Assembly: GCA_002428935.1 (NCBI GenBank)
Contig: DIYG01000043.1
Location: forward strand, 1 to 17,790
Direction of reading: 5' to 3'
Source: Halieaceae bacterium UBA6060
GTDB taxonomy: Bacteria > Pseudomonadota > Gammaproteobacteria > Pseudomonadales > Halieaceae
DNA: 17,790 bases
Both the position numbers and the translations under genes were made by a program. The notes under the pieces were generated by a model, which made no database searches, was not told the DNA's origin, and saw only the letters and a program-made list of their open reading frames with translations. Every line of letters begins with the position of its first letter. Positions within the stretch are counted from its first letter, which is position 1. Positions 6,771 to 13,705 of the stretch are shown here, piece by piece.

Positions 6771-8927
6771 ATGGTCAACCCATCCATAGCATCACGGGCG
6801 GCATTCGCTTCCTGCGTGATCAGCCTTGCCGTCGGCACCGCCGTGCGCGCCCAGGCGCAAGAAGCACAAGACATAGAAGAGGTGATTGTGCGCGCCCACC
6901 CCCTTTCTGCAGAAGGCCTGGCCCAACCGGTATCCGTGCTCTCTGGGGAAGCACTACAGCGCGCTCTCGCCCCGTCTCTCGGTGAAACCCTTCAGGAATT
7001 GCCCGGCGTTCATTCTGCGAGTTTCGGTCAGGCTGTTGGACGGCCGGTCATCCGTGGTCTTGGCGGGCCTAGGGTGAAGGTTATGGAAGATCGAATCGAC
7101 AGCCTTGATGTTTCCGTCTCCAGCCCCGACCACATGACCATGGTGGAGCCGTTCACCGCTAGCAGCATAGAAGTGCTTAAAGGCCCCAGCACCCTGCTCT
7201 ATGGCACCGGTGCCATCGGCGGTGTTGTCGATGTTCACACGGGGCGAATCCCCCACGAAGTTCCCGAAAGCCTGTCGGGCTCGGTGGAGCTGCGCGGCAC
7301 CGATAACGCAAATCAGGAAACCGCGTCCGGTCGTTTAGACGGCGGTAGCGGTAACTTTGCCTTCCACGTCGATGGCTTCTACCGCGACGCCGACGAATAC
7401 GACATCCCCGGTTATGCCGAATCCGCAGCTCTTCGCGCCATGGAAGAGGCCGAGGGTGATCACCATGAAGGGGAAGAACACGATCACGAGGGCGAAGAGC
7501 ACGAAGGCGAAGAAGAAGCCTTTGGTGTGCTACCTGGAAGCCAATTGCAGGCCCAGGGCGGTTCTATTGGTGCTTCTTACGTGGGCGAACGCGGCTTCTT
7601 TGGCCTGGCCGTATCGAGCTATGAAGCTGAGTACGGATTACCGGGACACACCCATGCTCACGGCCACGATGAAGAGCACGAGGACGAACACGACGAAGAC
7701 CACGAAGATGAACACGAGGACGAACATGGCCATGAGGAGCACGGCGACGAGGAAATGCCCATCCTCGATCTGAGTCAGACCCGTGTGGATCTCGAAGCCG
7801 GTCTCGATCAGCCCTTTGAAGGCGTGCGAAGCATCAACTTCCGTATGGGCTACAACGATTATGAGCACGTTGAGGTAGAGGGGGAAGGCGAAGTCGGAAC
7901 CACCTTCGCCACCGAAGCCTGGGAGGCACGCGTAGAACTCGCCCATGAAGCCATCGCAGGCTTTGAGGGTGCGGTCGGGATGCAACTGTCCAATCGGGAG
8001 TTTTCCGCCATTGGTGAAGAGGCCTTCGTTCAGCCCGTCGATACGCAAACCGTGGGGCTGTTCTACGTCGGCCAACGTCAGTTTGGTGACCTCGGCCTGG
8101 AAGCCGGCTTGCGCTACGAAAATGTAGAACACGATCCCTCCGACGGCATCTCCCGCAGCTTCGATCTGGGCGCCGCATCGCTGGGTTTGATTCAACCGCT
8201 GAATGACAACTGGACGCTGAGCGGACAGGTCGATGTCTCCAGCCGAGCGCCGGTTGCCGAAGAGCTTTACTCCAACGGCCCGCACCTGGCGACGCAAACC
8301 TTCGAGATTGGTGATCCGACGCTGGATGAAGAAGTCGCGAGCAACCTATCGGTCAACCTCTTCTACCAGAGCGAAACCCTCAGTTTGTCCTTGAGCGCCT
8401 TTGCCACAGAGTTCAGCGACTTCATCTATGAGGCCAACACGGGCCTGGAGATGGACGACCTACCGGTACTGCAATGGTCACAACAGGACGCAAGCTTCAG
8501 CGGTTTTGAGGCCGATGCCACCTGGCAGGCGATGACCTGGGGCAATGGCTCCCTGGCCCTAAATGCCGGTTTCGATACGGTCCGTGCACGGTTTGATGAT
8601 GGCGATAACCGCAACGTACCGAGGATCTCGCCGCAACGCTGGCGTCTTGGCGCGATTGCCAATTGGGATCGACTCACCGCCGAGCTAAGCTGGCGACAGG
8701 TTGATGATCAGGACGATGCCGCTGTTAACGAGCTGCCCACGGAAGGTTTTGACGATCTGCGACTGCATGTCTCCTACGGTCTCTCCTTCGGCAGAACGGA
8801 CGTGGTTGTGTTTTTCGGCGGTCGCAATCTGACCGACGACGAACAGCGCCTGCACACCTCCTTCATCAAGGACCTTGCACCGCAGCCAGGACGCACACTG
8901 GAAGCTGGAATCCAGGTACGGCTTTGA
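6771..8927 (+). CDS. znuD: TonB-dependent zinc receptor ZnuD
   Basis: A 718-residue outer-membrane receptor that imports zinc using TonB energy. The ATG at 6771 was chosen because GGAG lies about 8 bases upstream and because a signal peptide follows at once (about 1-28, AVGTAVRAQAQ). A TonB-box-like EEVIVRA is at about 36-42. The plug domain shows LQELPGVHSASFG, RPVIRGLGGPRVKVMEDRID and STLLYGTGAIGGVVDVHTGRIP. Two His/Asp/Glu-rich loops follow, at about 231-245 and 293-324 (11 histidines in the second), as in Neisseria ZnuD. The beta-barrel ends with a typical aromatic-free but ordinary GRTLEAGIQVRL. It is downstream of Zur box 3 with no other Zur site, so it is probably co-transcribed with the small Cys/His gene. 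A haem or other receptor is unlikely given the loops. Confidence 0.9.
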   Translation: MVNPSIASRAAFASCVISLAVGTAVRAQAQEAQDIEEVIVRAHPLSAEGLAQPVSVLSGEALQRALAPSLGETLQELPGVHSASFGQAVGRPVIRGLGGPRVKVMEDRIDSLDVSVSSPDHMTMVEPFTASSIEVLKGPSTLLYGTGAIGGVVDVHTGRIPHEVPESLSGSVELRGTDNANQETASGRLDGGSGNFAFHVDGFYRDADEYDIPGYAESAALRAMEEAEGDHHEGEEHDHEGEEHEGEEEAFGVLPGSQLQAQGGSIGASYVGERGFFGLAVSSYEAEYGLPGHTHAHGHDEEHEDEHDEDHEDEHEDEHGHEEHGDEEMPILDLSQTRVDLEAGLDQPFEGVRSINFRMGYNDYEHVEVEGEGEVGTTFATEAWEARVELAHEAIAGFEGAVGMQLSNREFSAIGEEAFVQPVDTQTVGLFYVGQRQFGDLGLEAGLRYENVEHDPSDGISRSFDLGAASLGLIQPLNDNWTLSGQVDVSSRAPVAEELYSNGPHLATQTFEIGDPTLDEEVASNLSVNLFYQSETLSLSLSAFATEFSDFIYEANTGLEMDDLPVLQWSQQDASFSGFEADATWQAMTWGNGSLALNAGFDTVRARFDDGDNRNVPRISPQRWRLGAIANWDRLTAELSWRQVDDQDDAAVNELPTEGFDDLRLHVSYGLSFGRTDVVVFFGGRNLTDDEQRLHTSFIKDLAPQPGRTLEAGIQVRL
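7647..7745 (+). repeat. His/Asp/Glu-rich coding repeat in znuD
   Basis: Imperfect 12-base units of the type GAY-GAR-CAY with an extra acidic codon encode residues about 293-325. The units vary at third positions, so the stretch is older or under stronger purifying selection than the perfect repeat in the permease. A smaller related stretch encodes residues about 231-245. Confidence 0.8.
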
Positions 8928-9559
8928 ACGCCCCGGCCGTCACGCAGCGGGCCATGCGCCATGTGAAGAGCATGGCGCTCGTAGATTTCGCAGAGATCTA
9001 CGACGACACCGTGGAACTGGTTAGCGTGACGGTTCCCCCCTCTAGCGGTATCTCGAACGCAATCCAGACTCTCCTTGGAGAGCCAGGATTGCAGATACAG
9101 TGGGTGCAGGGATCTTCAGACTCCTCGCCGTCGCCCAGCGGGCGTCGGCGAGATCTCGATGAAGCTTTAAACATTCTCCGCAGCGACATCGAAACACCCG
9201 TTGAAGTGCTCCAGGAACTGCTTGACTGCGAGTCCTGTGGGGTGCGAATCAAGGTCCTTGAGGGCCCCATGTGCCCTCGCTTCCACGTCGATCGCGTGCC
9301 CTGTCGCATGCTCATGACCTACTCGGGGCCGGGAACGGAGTGGATTGCCTACGAGGATTTGAACCGAAGTGCCCTTGCCGAGGGCGATGCCGTTCCCCTG
9401 CGGGAAGGGCGATCCGTTAAGCATCTTGATACGGGCAGCTGGTCGCTGCTGAAAGGGGGCACCTGGGACGGCGTTTTCAGCGGCGTCATGCACCGCTCTC
9501 CAACTAGCACGGAACGTCGAGTCCTCGTTTCCATCGACCCGATTTTTTCGGGCGACTAA
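8924..9559 (+). CDS. DUF1826 domain protein
   Basis: A 211-residue protein of the DUF1826 family. The core reads CPRFHVDRVPCRMLMTYSGPGTEW (Cys117, His121, Asp123, Cys127), and near the end comes GVMHRSP with His190 followed by a beta strand RVLVSID. The HxD plus distal His layout suggests a metal-binding double-stranded beta-helix, similar to cupins or 2-oxoglutarate oxygenases; this is my inference. An extra CESC pair lies at 102-105. DUF1826 genes are often found next to COG0523 genes and in Zur regulons, but the function is unknown. The proposed TTG start overlaps the znuD stop (TTGA at 8924-8927), implying coupling; ATG at 8954 is the alternative. It is the last gene of the znuD unit and faces the COG0523 gene. 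Confidence 0.8.
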   Translation: MNAPAVTQRAMRHVKSMALVDFAEIYDDTVELVSVTVPPSSGISNAIQTLLGEPGLQIQWVQGSSDSSPSPSGRRRDLDEALNILRSDIETPVEVLQELLDCESCGVRIKVLEGPMCPRFHVDRVPCRMLMTYSGPGTEWIAYEDLNRSALAEGDAVPLREGRSVKHLDTGSWSLLKGGTWDGVFSGVMHRSPTSTERRVLVSIDPIFSGD

Positions 9560-9579
9560 GACTAAGCTACCGCTCCATC

Positions 9580-9599
9580 GCCACGGGTCTGTCCCTGGC
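9580..9599. terminator. Weak hairpin between convergent DUF1826 and COG0523 genes
   Basis: GCCA-GGG pairs with CCC-TGGC around the loop TCTGT, with one bulged C. There is no U-run. It lies in the 41-base gap between two converging genes and may help stop transcription from either side, but the evidence is structural only. Confidence 0.3.
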
Positions 9600-9600
9600 C

Positions 9601-10608
9601 TTACACCCGGCAGGCGATCAGACGATCCTCCCAATCATCCGCCACGTGGTCCGCGATGATCTCGATGCGGCTTTCCATGCATTCATCGAGCTCAAACTCC
9701 GTCAGCGCATCGCGGGTCATGTTGTAACCGAAAACCCCTTGCTCAGTAATGAACACGGCTTTCATGCGCTCCACCTGCAGTCCGTTCAAAAAAGCACCGA
9801 GGCGATCACGATCAAACACATAGGCCGGGGAAAATCGCCAACCCATGCTCTCGAAGCCTTCTCCACTGTTGCTGGCGGTTACGTAGCCACTTTCAGGAAG
9901 CGGGGCTTCTGCGGCAGACGTTGGCGGAGCCTCGTGCTGATGAGGGTCTCGCCTCGCGTAACTTCTCCGAGGTGAACCGGAAAGACTGGCTAATTCGATA
10001 TGGCCATGGTGCGTCACCTGTCGCTCCACATCGCTTGCGCAATGTTCGGTCAAAAACGCGTCCAGGGCCGCGTGATCCTCAGGACTATAAAGATCTGCTT
10101 TATTGGCGACGATCACATCGGCAGTCTGTAGCTGCTGCAGAAACGTTGGGTGATTAACGTAACGGGGGTCTGAGAGATTGCGTGCATCGACGAGGGTTAG
10201 GGTGCGTCCCAGGGACAGAATCTCGCGATGGTGATCCGTGGACAGAGCCTCAAGCACTTCCACGGGGTGGCCGAGACCGGTGGGTTCGATCAACAAGCGG
10301 TCGGGGCGCGAACGACGCAGCAACTGGTGCAGGGCGATTTGCATGGGTAAGCCTGATGCACAGCACATACAACCACCAGGCACTTCCCGAACGAAAACGC
10401 CCGTATCTTCCTGCGCTTGTCCCTGCACAAGGCCACCATCAACGCCAATCTCACCAAACTCATTGACCAACACGGCCCAGCGCTCGTCGGCTGGTTTTTG
10501 CTTCAAGAGGCTGAGAATGGCGGTGGTTTTTCCAACTCCCAGAAAACCGGTGACGACGTTCGTCGGCACGGCAAGGATGTCATCGCGGTCGTCGGGCAGA
10601 ATCGCCAT
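9601..10608 (-). CDS. COG0523/CobW-family GTPase, putative zinc chaperone
   Basis: A 335-residue G3E-family GTPase. Walker A GFLGVGKTT is at 21-29, the metal-binding CxCC signature is GGCMCC with Cys80, Cys82 and Cys83, the switch regions include VNEFGEIGVD and LIEPTGLGHP, and the guanine-specificity motif is ANKADLY. A His-containing linker (VTHHGHIEL and DPHQHE) precedes the CobW C-terminal domain with FSPAYVFDRDRLGAFLNGL. The family transfers zinc or other metals to client proteins in the cytoplasm. It is the last gene of the unit that starts at 12427 and lies 68 bases after the MerC-like gene. It is clearly different from the zigA-like paralogue at 13706. The ATG at 10608 has no strong ribosome site. 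Client proteins cannot be read from the sequence. Confidence 0.88.
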   Translation of the reverse strand: MAILPDDRDDILAVPTNVVTGFLGVGKTTAILSLLKQKPADERWAVLVNEFGEIGVDGGLVQGQAQEDTGVFVREVPGGCMCCASGLPMQIALHQLLRRSRPDRLLIEPTGLGHPVEVLEALSTDHHREILSLGRTLTLVDARNLSDPRYVNHPTFLQQLQTADVIVANKADLYSPEDHAALDAFLTEHCASDVERQVTHHGHIELASLSGSPRRSYARRDPHQHEAPPTSAAEAPLPESGYVTASNSGEGFESMGWRFSPAYVFDRDRLGAFLNGLQVERMKAVFITEQGVFGYNMTRDALTEFELDECMESRIEIIADHVADDWEDRLIACRV

Positions 10609-10653
10609 TGTTGCTACAGCAAGAAACAGCCGTTAGAGGCCAATAGAACTCAT

Positions 10654-10671
10654 TGTTAACAGGATCTAACA
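10654..10671. repeat. Inverted repeat before the COG0523 gene
   Basis: TGTTA and TAACA form a 5-base inverted repeat with an 8-base spacer, in the gap between the MerC-like stop and the COG0523 start. The half-sites look like those of the Zur box, but the spacing is three bases longer than in the other five sites. It may be a degenerate operator or nothing. Confidence 0.3.
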
Positions 10672-10676
10672 GACAA

Positions 10677-11102
10677 TCAATCGACCCTCGGACGATCGCT
10701 ATCCCCGCGACAGAGCCGATAGTTTTGCAAATGGCTGATCGCCACCAACAGCGCACCCAACAAGGTAGCGGCACGCTCGCCAAGCTCACCGAGCACATCG
10801 TGGCCGAGAACCACAGCGGCAACCAACACGGCCAGGCCTGAAAATCCAATTGCGAGCACCGAGTTGTGCTTGTGCTGGCGACAACCCGAGATCAACGCGT
10901 AAAGGCTGATGGGCAGCACAACTATCACCATCCACAAATGAAATTCTTCGTTATCCAGACCAAACCCGGCTAGCGTTGGAAGAAGCGAAATAGCAACGGG
11001 CAGCAGCAAACAATGCAGCGCACACAAGGCCGACAAGCCCATAGCCACTCGATCGGCCAAGGATCGGGTGGATTTGTCGCTGATTAACATAGAAGTTCTC
11101 AT
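10677..11102 (-). CDS. MerC-domain membrane protein
   Basis: A 141-residue inner-membrane protein with four predicted segments (about 18-40, 55-72, 82-100 and 107-125). The N-terminal ADRVAMGLSALCALHCLLLP with Cys27, His30 and Cys31 matches the MerC family, whose founding members carry mercuric ion inward. There is no merA, merT, merP or merR here, so mercury resistance is unlikely. Non-mer MerC-domain proteins occur beside zinc-regulated genes in other bacteria, and zinc transport or delivery is a reasonable inference. The start at 11102 forms an ATGA overlap with the PhoX-like gene stop (11099-11102). A longer frame to 11177 would overlap that gene by 79 bases and adds no family sequence. 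A GHD motif and a CRQHKH cluster give further possible metal contacts. Confidence 0.82.
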   Translation of the reverse strand: MRTSMLISDKSTRSLADRVAMGLSALCALHCLLLPVAISLLPTLAGFGLDNEEFHLWMVIVVLPISLYALISGCRQHKHNSVLAIGFSGLAVLVAAVVLGHDVLGELGERAATLLGALLVAISHLQNYRLCRGDSDRPRVD

Positions 11103-12427
11103 GTATTGGAGAAGCGATCCCAGGGGCCGCTTATTGCCAGAGTCCGTGTAGGCGCATAGGCGTTTACAAACAGCCATTTACCATCGGGTGAAAAACAAGC
11201 ACCGGCCAGTTCCGTCTGCAAGCGTAAGCGGCCGATCGTATAGGCCTGACCCTCGGGTGTAATGCCTCGCAAATGGTTGTTTACCCACGGCGTGTATTGA
11301 TCCTCACAGACAACGAGATGTCCGTTAGGTGCCACCGTCAGGTTGTCTCCGTAGTCGAACTGCTCCTTGGAGACGCTTTCAAAAAACAGTTCCAGTTGGT
11401 CCCTCTCACCTGAGCGCCCCGGAACAAGACGAAAAATCTGCCCGAGTTTCGCTGCCCCGCCACTTGTTGCACAGGCGTATAACTCTCCGTTGCCCATATG
11501 CAGACCCTCGCCACGAGCCAGCAACGTTGCACCGGCGGCGACGGCGCGATGACGCAGGTCGTCCTTCGGCGCTTCCACGTCTTCCAAATCAATCCAGTTG
11601 ACGACAAAGAGATGTCCAACGGGAACCGACGCACCGGACCAGTTGCGCAAATCTGGGGTATCGACGACCGCCATGGCCTGCAAACGACCTCCATCACTCA
11701 AACGGCCCGGTGTTGCGGGCAAGAAGCGATAAAGAACCCCGTCGTCCCGATCTTCAGTGAGGTAAACATAACCCGTTTCCGGGTCGACACAGGCGGCTTC
11801 GTGATTGAAACGGCCCATGGCCTTAAGGGGCTCGGCCGGCACCAGACCATCGGCGCTCGCCGGTATCTCAAACACCCAGCCGTGGTTTTTTTCTAGACCG
11901 TCACCATAGGGCTGCCCTGGACCCGTGGGCGCCTCCTCACAACTCAACCAACTGTTCCACGGCGTTACACCGCCGGCGCAATTGCGGATCGTCCCCCCCA
12001 GGGAGCGAAACTGCTGTTTCACTTTCAGAGTTTCCGCATCTAGCACGATATGTGTTGTGCCCCCAGGCAGGATGGCACCGTTGCGACGGCCGTAGCCGCT
12101 GGCAATCGGTCCCCCTGCATCATCCTTGGGCACAAGCTCATGGTTTCGAACCAGCACCAGGGTGTCGTCGCCAATAGCAAAGCAGCCCATGCCATCGGCC
12201 TTATCGGGCACACGGCGACCGTCACTCATAACGTCGCCCAGGCTGGACAAGAGACGATAGGAAAAACCCTCGGGAAGGTCCAGCAAGCCTTTGGCATCCT
12301 CTCGCAGAGGGCCATAGGCCAGGGGACTCTCGAAATCGGAAGCCGTGCCCTCGCGCAAGGAACAGCCGCTGGCGGCCAGCGCGGCGAAAGCTGATCCTGT
12401 GGCTTGAAGAAAGCGCCGTCGATCCAT
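11099..12427 (-). CDS. PhoX-like (DUF839) phosphatase, Tat-exported
   Basis: A 442-residue member of the PhoX/DUF839 family. The N-terminus MDRRRFLQATGSAFAALAAS is a twin-arginine signal, and the following GC (Cys22) forms a possible lipobox. Family marks are RNHE (94-97), PGGTTHIVLD (121-130), GGVTPWNSWLSCEE (152-165, with Cys163 and Glu164 equivalent to iron-site residues in PhoX), FNHEA and CEDQY. Characterised PhoX enzymes are alkaline phosphatases that use iron and calcium, not zinc. At 442 residues it is shorter than classical PhoX, so another ester or lactone substrate is possible. It is the first gene of the unit that also encodes the MerC-like protein and COG0523 GTPase, and it starts 68 bases from Zur box 4. 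That suggests a zinc-independent enzyme made under zinc starvation. Confidence 0.82.
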   Translation of the reverse strand: MDRRRFLQATGSAFAALAASGCSLREGTASDFESPLAYGPLREDAKGLLDLPEGFSYRLLSSLGDVMSDGRRVPDKADGMGCFAIGDDTLVLVRNHELVPKDDAGGPIASGYGRRNGAILPGGTTHIVLDAETLKVKQQFRSLGGTIRNCAGGVTPWNSWLSCEEAPTGPGQPYGDGLEKNHGWVFEIPASADGLVPAEPLKAMGRFNHEAACVDPETGYVYLTEDRDDGVLYRFLPATPGRLSDGGRLQAMAVVDTPDLRNWSGASVPVGHLFVVNWIDLEDVEAPKDDLRHRAVAAGATLLARGEGLHMGNGELYACATSGGAAKLGQIFRLVPGRSGERDQLELFFESVSKEQFDYGDNLTVAPNGHLVVCEDQYTPWVNNHLRGITPEGQAYTIGRLRLQTELAGACFSPDGKWLFVNAYAPTRTLAISGPWDRFSNT

Positions 12428-12494
12428 GGATATAGGCCTTGTGACTCTCTGATTGCTTTCCGGAAACGGGTCTGCGTTGGTCGCGGACGCAGTT

Positions 12495-12507
12495 GATACA
12501 TTGTATC
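12495..12507. promoter_or_regulatory. Zur box 4, in the divergent phoX-like/dmeF-like region
   Basis: GATACATTGTATC is a perfect palindrome about its central base and fits the shared pattern. Read on the minus strand it includes TGATACAAT, an extended -10 element for the PhoX-like unit starting at 12427. It also ends 16 bases before the dmeF-like ATG at 12524, leaving only an AAGGA ribosome site between. One site could therefore control both directions. Confidence 0.75.
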
Positions 12508-12523
12508 ACCCAAGGACCGCTAG

Positions 12524-13543
12524 ATGGACCATTGCGGACACCTGCGAATCTTTATGGTAATTGTTCAGTTTTCCCCATGGACACCGGCGATGCCCACCCA
12601 TCCCTTCGACAGCCCTGACCACGATCACGTCTTTGGTCAAGACGCCAAACGCGCCGGCGAGAATCGCACCCTGGTCGTAGTCGCTATCACCGCCATCATG
12701 ATGGTCGTCGAAATTGCGGCGGGGCTGGTTTACGGATCGATGGCGCTTCTGGCCGACGGCCTGCACATGGGCTCTCATACGGTCGCCCTTGGGATCGCTG
12801 TAATCGCTTACATTGTCTCAAGGCGCATGGCTTCGGACCCACGCTTCTCCTTTGGCGTAGGGAAAATAAACAGCCTGGCGGGTTTCATAAGTGCGGTCTT
12901 GCTACTGGGCTTTGCCTTACTCATGGTGGTTGAGAGCATTGAGCGTTACATCAACCCCCTGGCGATCGCTTTCGACCAGGCCTTAATCGTCGCGGTTGTT
13001 GGATTGTTTGTGAACGGCGGATGCGCCTGGGTTCTCATGTCTACGCCCCACGAACATGCCCATGGGCACGATCATCACCACGGGCATAACCACGATCACC
13101 ACCACGGGCATGATCACAATCTGAAAGCCGCGTATTTTCATGTGCTTGCAGACGCATTGACATCACTCCTGGCCATCGGCGCCCTGCTCGCGGGAAAGTA
13201 TTTTGGCGCGAACTGGTTAGACCCCCTCATGGGTATCGTCGGCGGTGCATTAGTAGCGCGCTGGTCCTACGGATTGATTCGCGAAAGCTCAGGTGTGCTG
13301 TTGGACGCCCAAGCGGAACCGGAGCGAGTGTCGCGAGTAAAACAGGCTATCGAAAGCTCTTCGGCGGACCGAGTCTGCGATCTGCACCTGTGGAGCATTG
13401 GTCACGGTCTATTCGCTTTGGAACTTGCCATTACCAGTGACGAACCAAAGCCCCCGGGCTACTACAAAAGATTACTTCCAGAAGATCTGGCCATCGCTCA
13501 CGCAACCGTCGAAGTCCATGAGAACGGTGATCTCGTGACCTAA
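12524..13543 (+). CDS. dmeF: CDF-family metal exporter, DmeF-like
   Basis: A 339-residue cation diffusion facilitator that exchanges protons for divalent metal across the inner membrane, normally exporting it. Segment two carries HMGSH (His81 and His85, HxxxH) where CzcD and ZitB have HxxxD. Segment five has HVLAD (His206 and Asp210). This, and HNLKAAYFHVLADALTSLLAI and the N-terminal DHDHVFG, match DmeF (cobalt/nickel) relatives. A cytoplasmic loop at 176-198 holds 14 histidines in 23 residues. ATG 12524 is chosen because AAGGA at 12512-12516 stands seven bases upstream; ATG 12590 is the family-like alternative and would remove the MDHCGH start. The substrate (Co, Ni or Zn) is not settled by the sequence. 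It is adjacent to Zur box 4. Confidence 0.87.
   Translation: MDHCGHLRIFMVIVQFSPWTPAMPTHPFDSPDHDHVFGQDAKRAGENRTLVVVAITAIMMVVEIAAGLVYGSMALLADGLHMGSHTVALGIAVIAYIVSRRMASDPRFSFGVGKINSLAGFISAVLLLGFALLMVVESIERYINPLAIAFDQALIVAVVGLFVNGGCAWVLMSTPHEHAHGHDHHHGHNHDHHHGHDHNLKAAYFHVLADALTSLLAIGALLAGKYFGANWLDPLMGIVGGALVARWSYGLIRESSGVLLDAQAEPERVSRVKQAIESSSADRVCDLHLWSIGHGLFALELAITSDEPKPPGYYKRLLPEDLAIAHATVEVHENGDLVT
13067..13111 (+). repeat. Imperfect 21-bp direct repeat in the exporter His loop
   Basis: Two 21-base copies (13067-13087 and 13091-13111) differ at one base and are separated by AAC. Each encodes HDHHHGH. The duplication produced the long His loop of the exporter. Confidence 0.9.
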
Positions 13544-13604
13544 GTGACAACACCCGCGAAGCGAGGAAACCACGACTCTCAACACGCGCAACACCTGGAT
13601 CCGG

Positions 13605-13625
13605 TAGCTGGGCCGACCCCAGCTA
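13605..13625. terminator. Strong hairpin between convergent dmeF-like and zigA-like genes
   Basis: TAGCTGGG pairs perfectly with CCCAGCTA around a five-base loop. A second hairpin (TCGCCG and CGGCGA, loop ATTAAAAA) lies at 13676-13695, just before the zigA-like stop. Neither has a textbook U-run. Their place in a 162-base gap between converging genes favours a role in ending transcription or protecting 3' ends. Confidence 0.45.
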
Positions 13626-13705
13626 TATCGCTGTGTCAGTGGACGCCGGATGGTTTTGGATAAGCTCCGTCAATATCGCCGATTAAAAACGGCGAACGAC
13701 GAGGA

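Noticed and set aside
7638..8297. Long antisense frame (219 codons) opposite znuD
   Set aside because: It lies wholly inside a well-supported receptor gene and its hydrophobic end is the complement of the His/Asp/Glu repeat.
10677..11177. Mercury resistance operon
   Set aside because: Only a MerC-domain protein is present; no reductase, periplasmic carrier or MerR-type regulator is nearby.
11103..11177. Longer N-terminus for the MerC-like protein (start at 11177)
   Set aside because: It would overlap the PhoX-like gene by 79 bases; the ATGA junction at 11099-11102 is more natural and the extra residues are not MerC-like.
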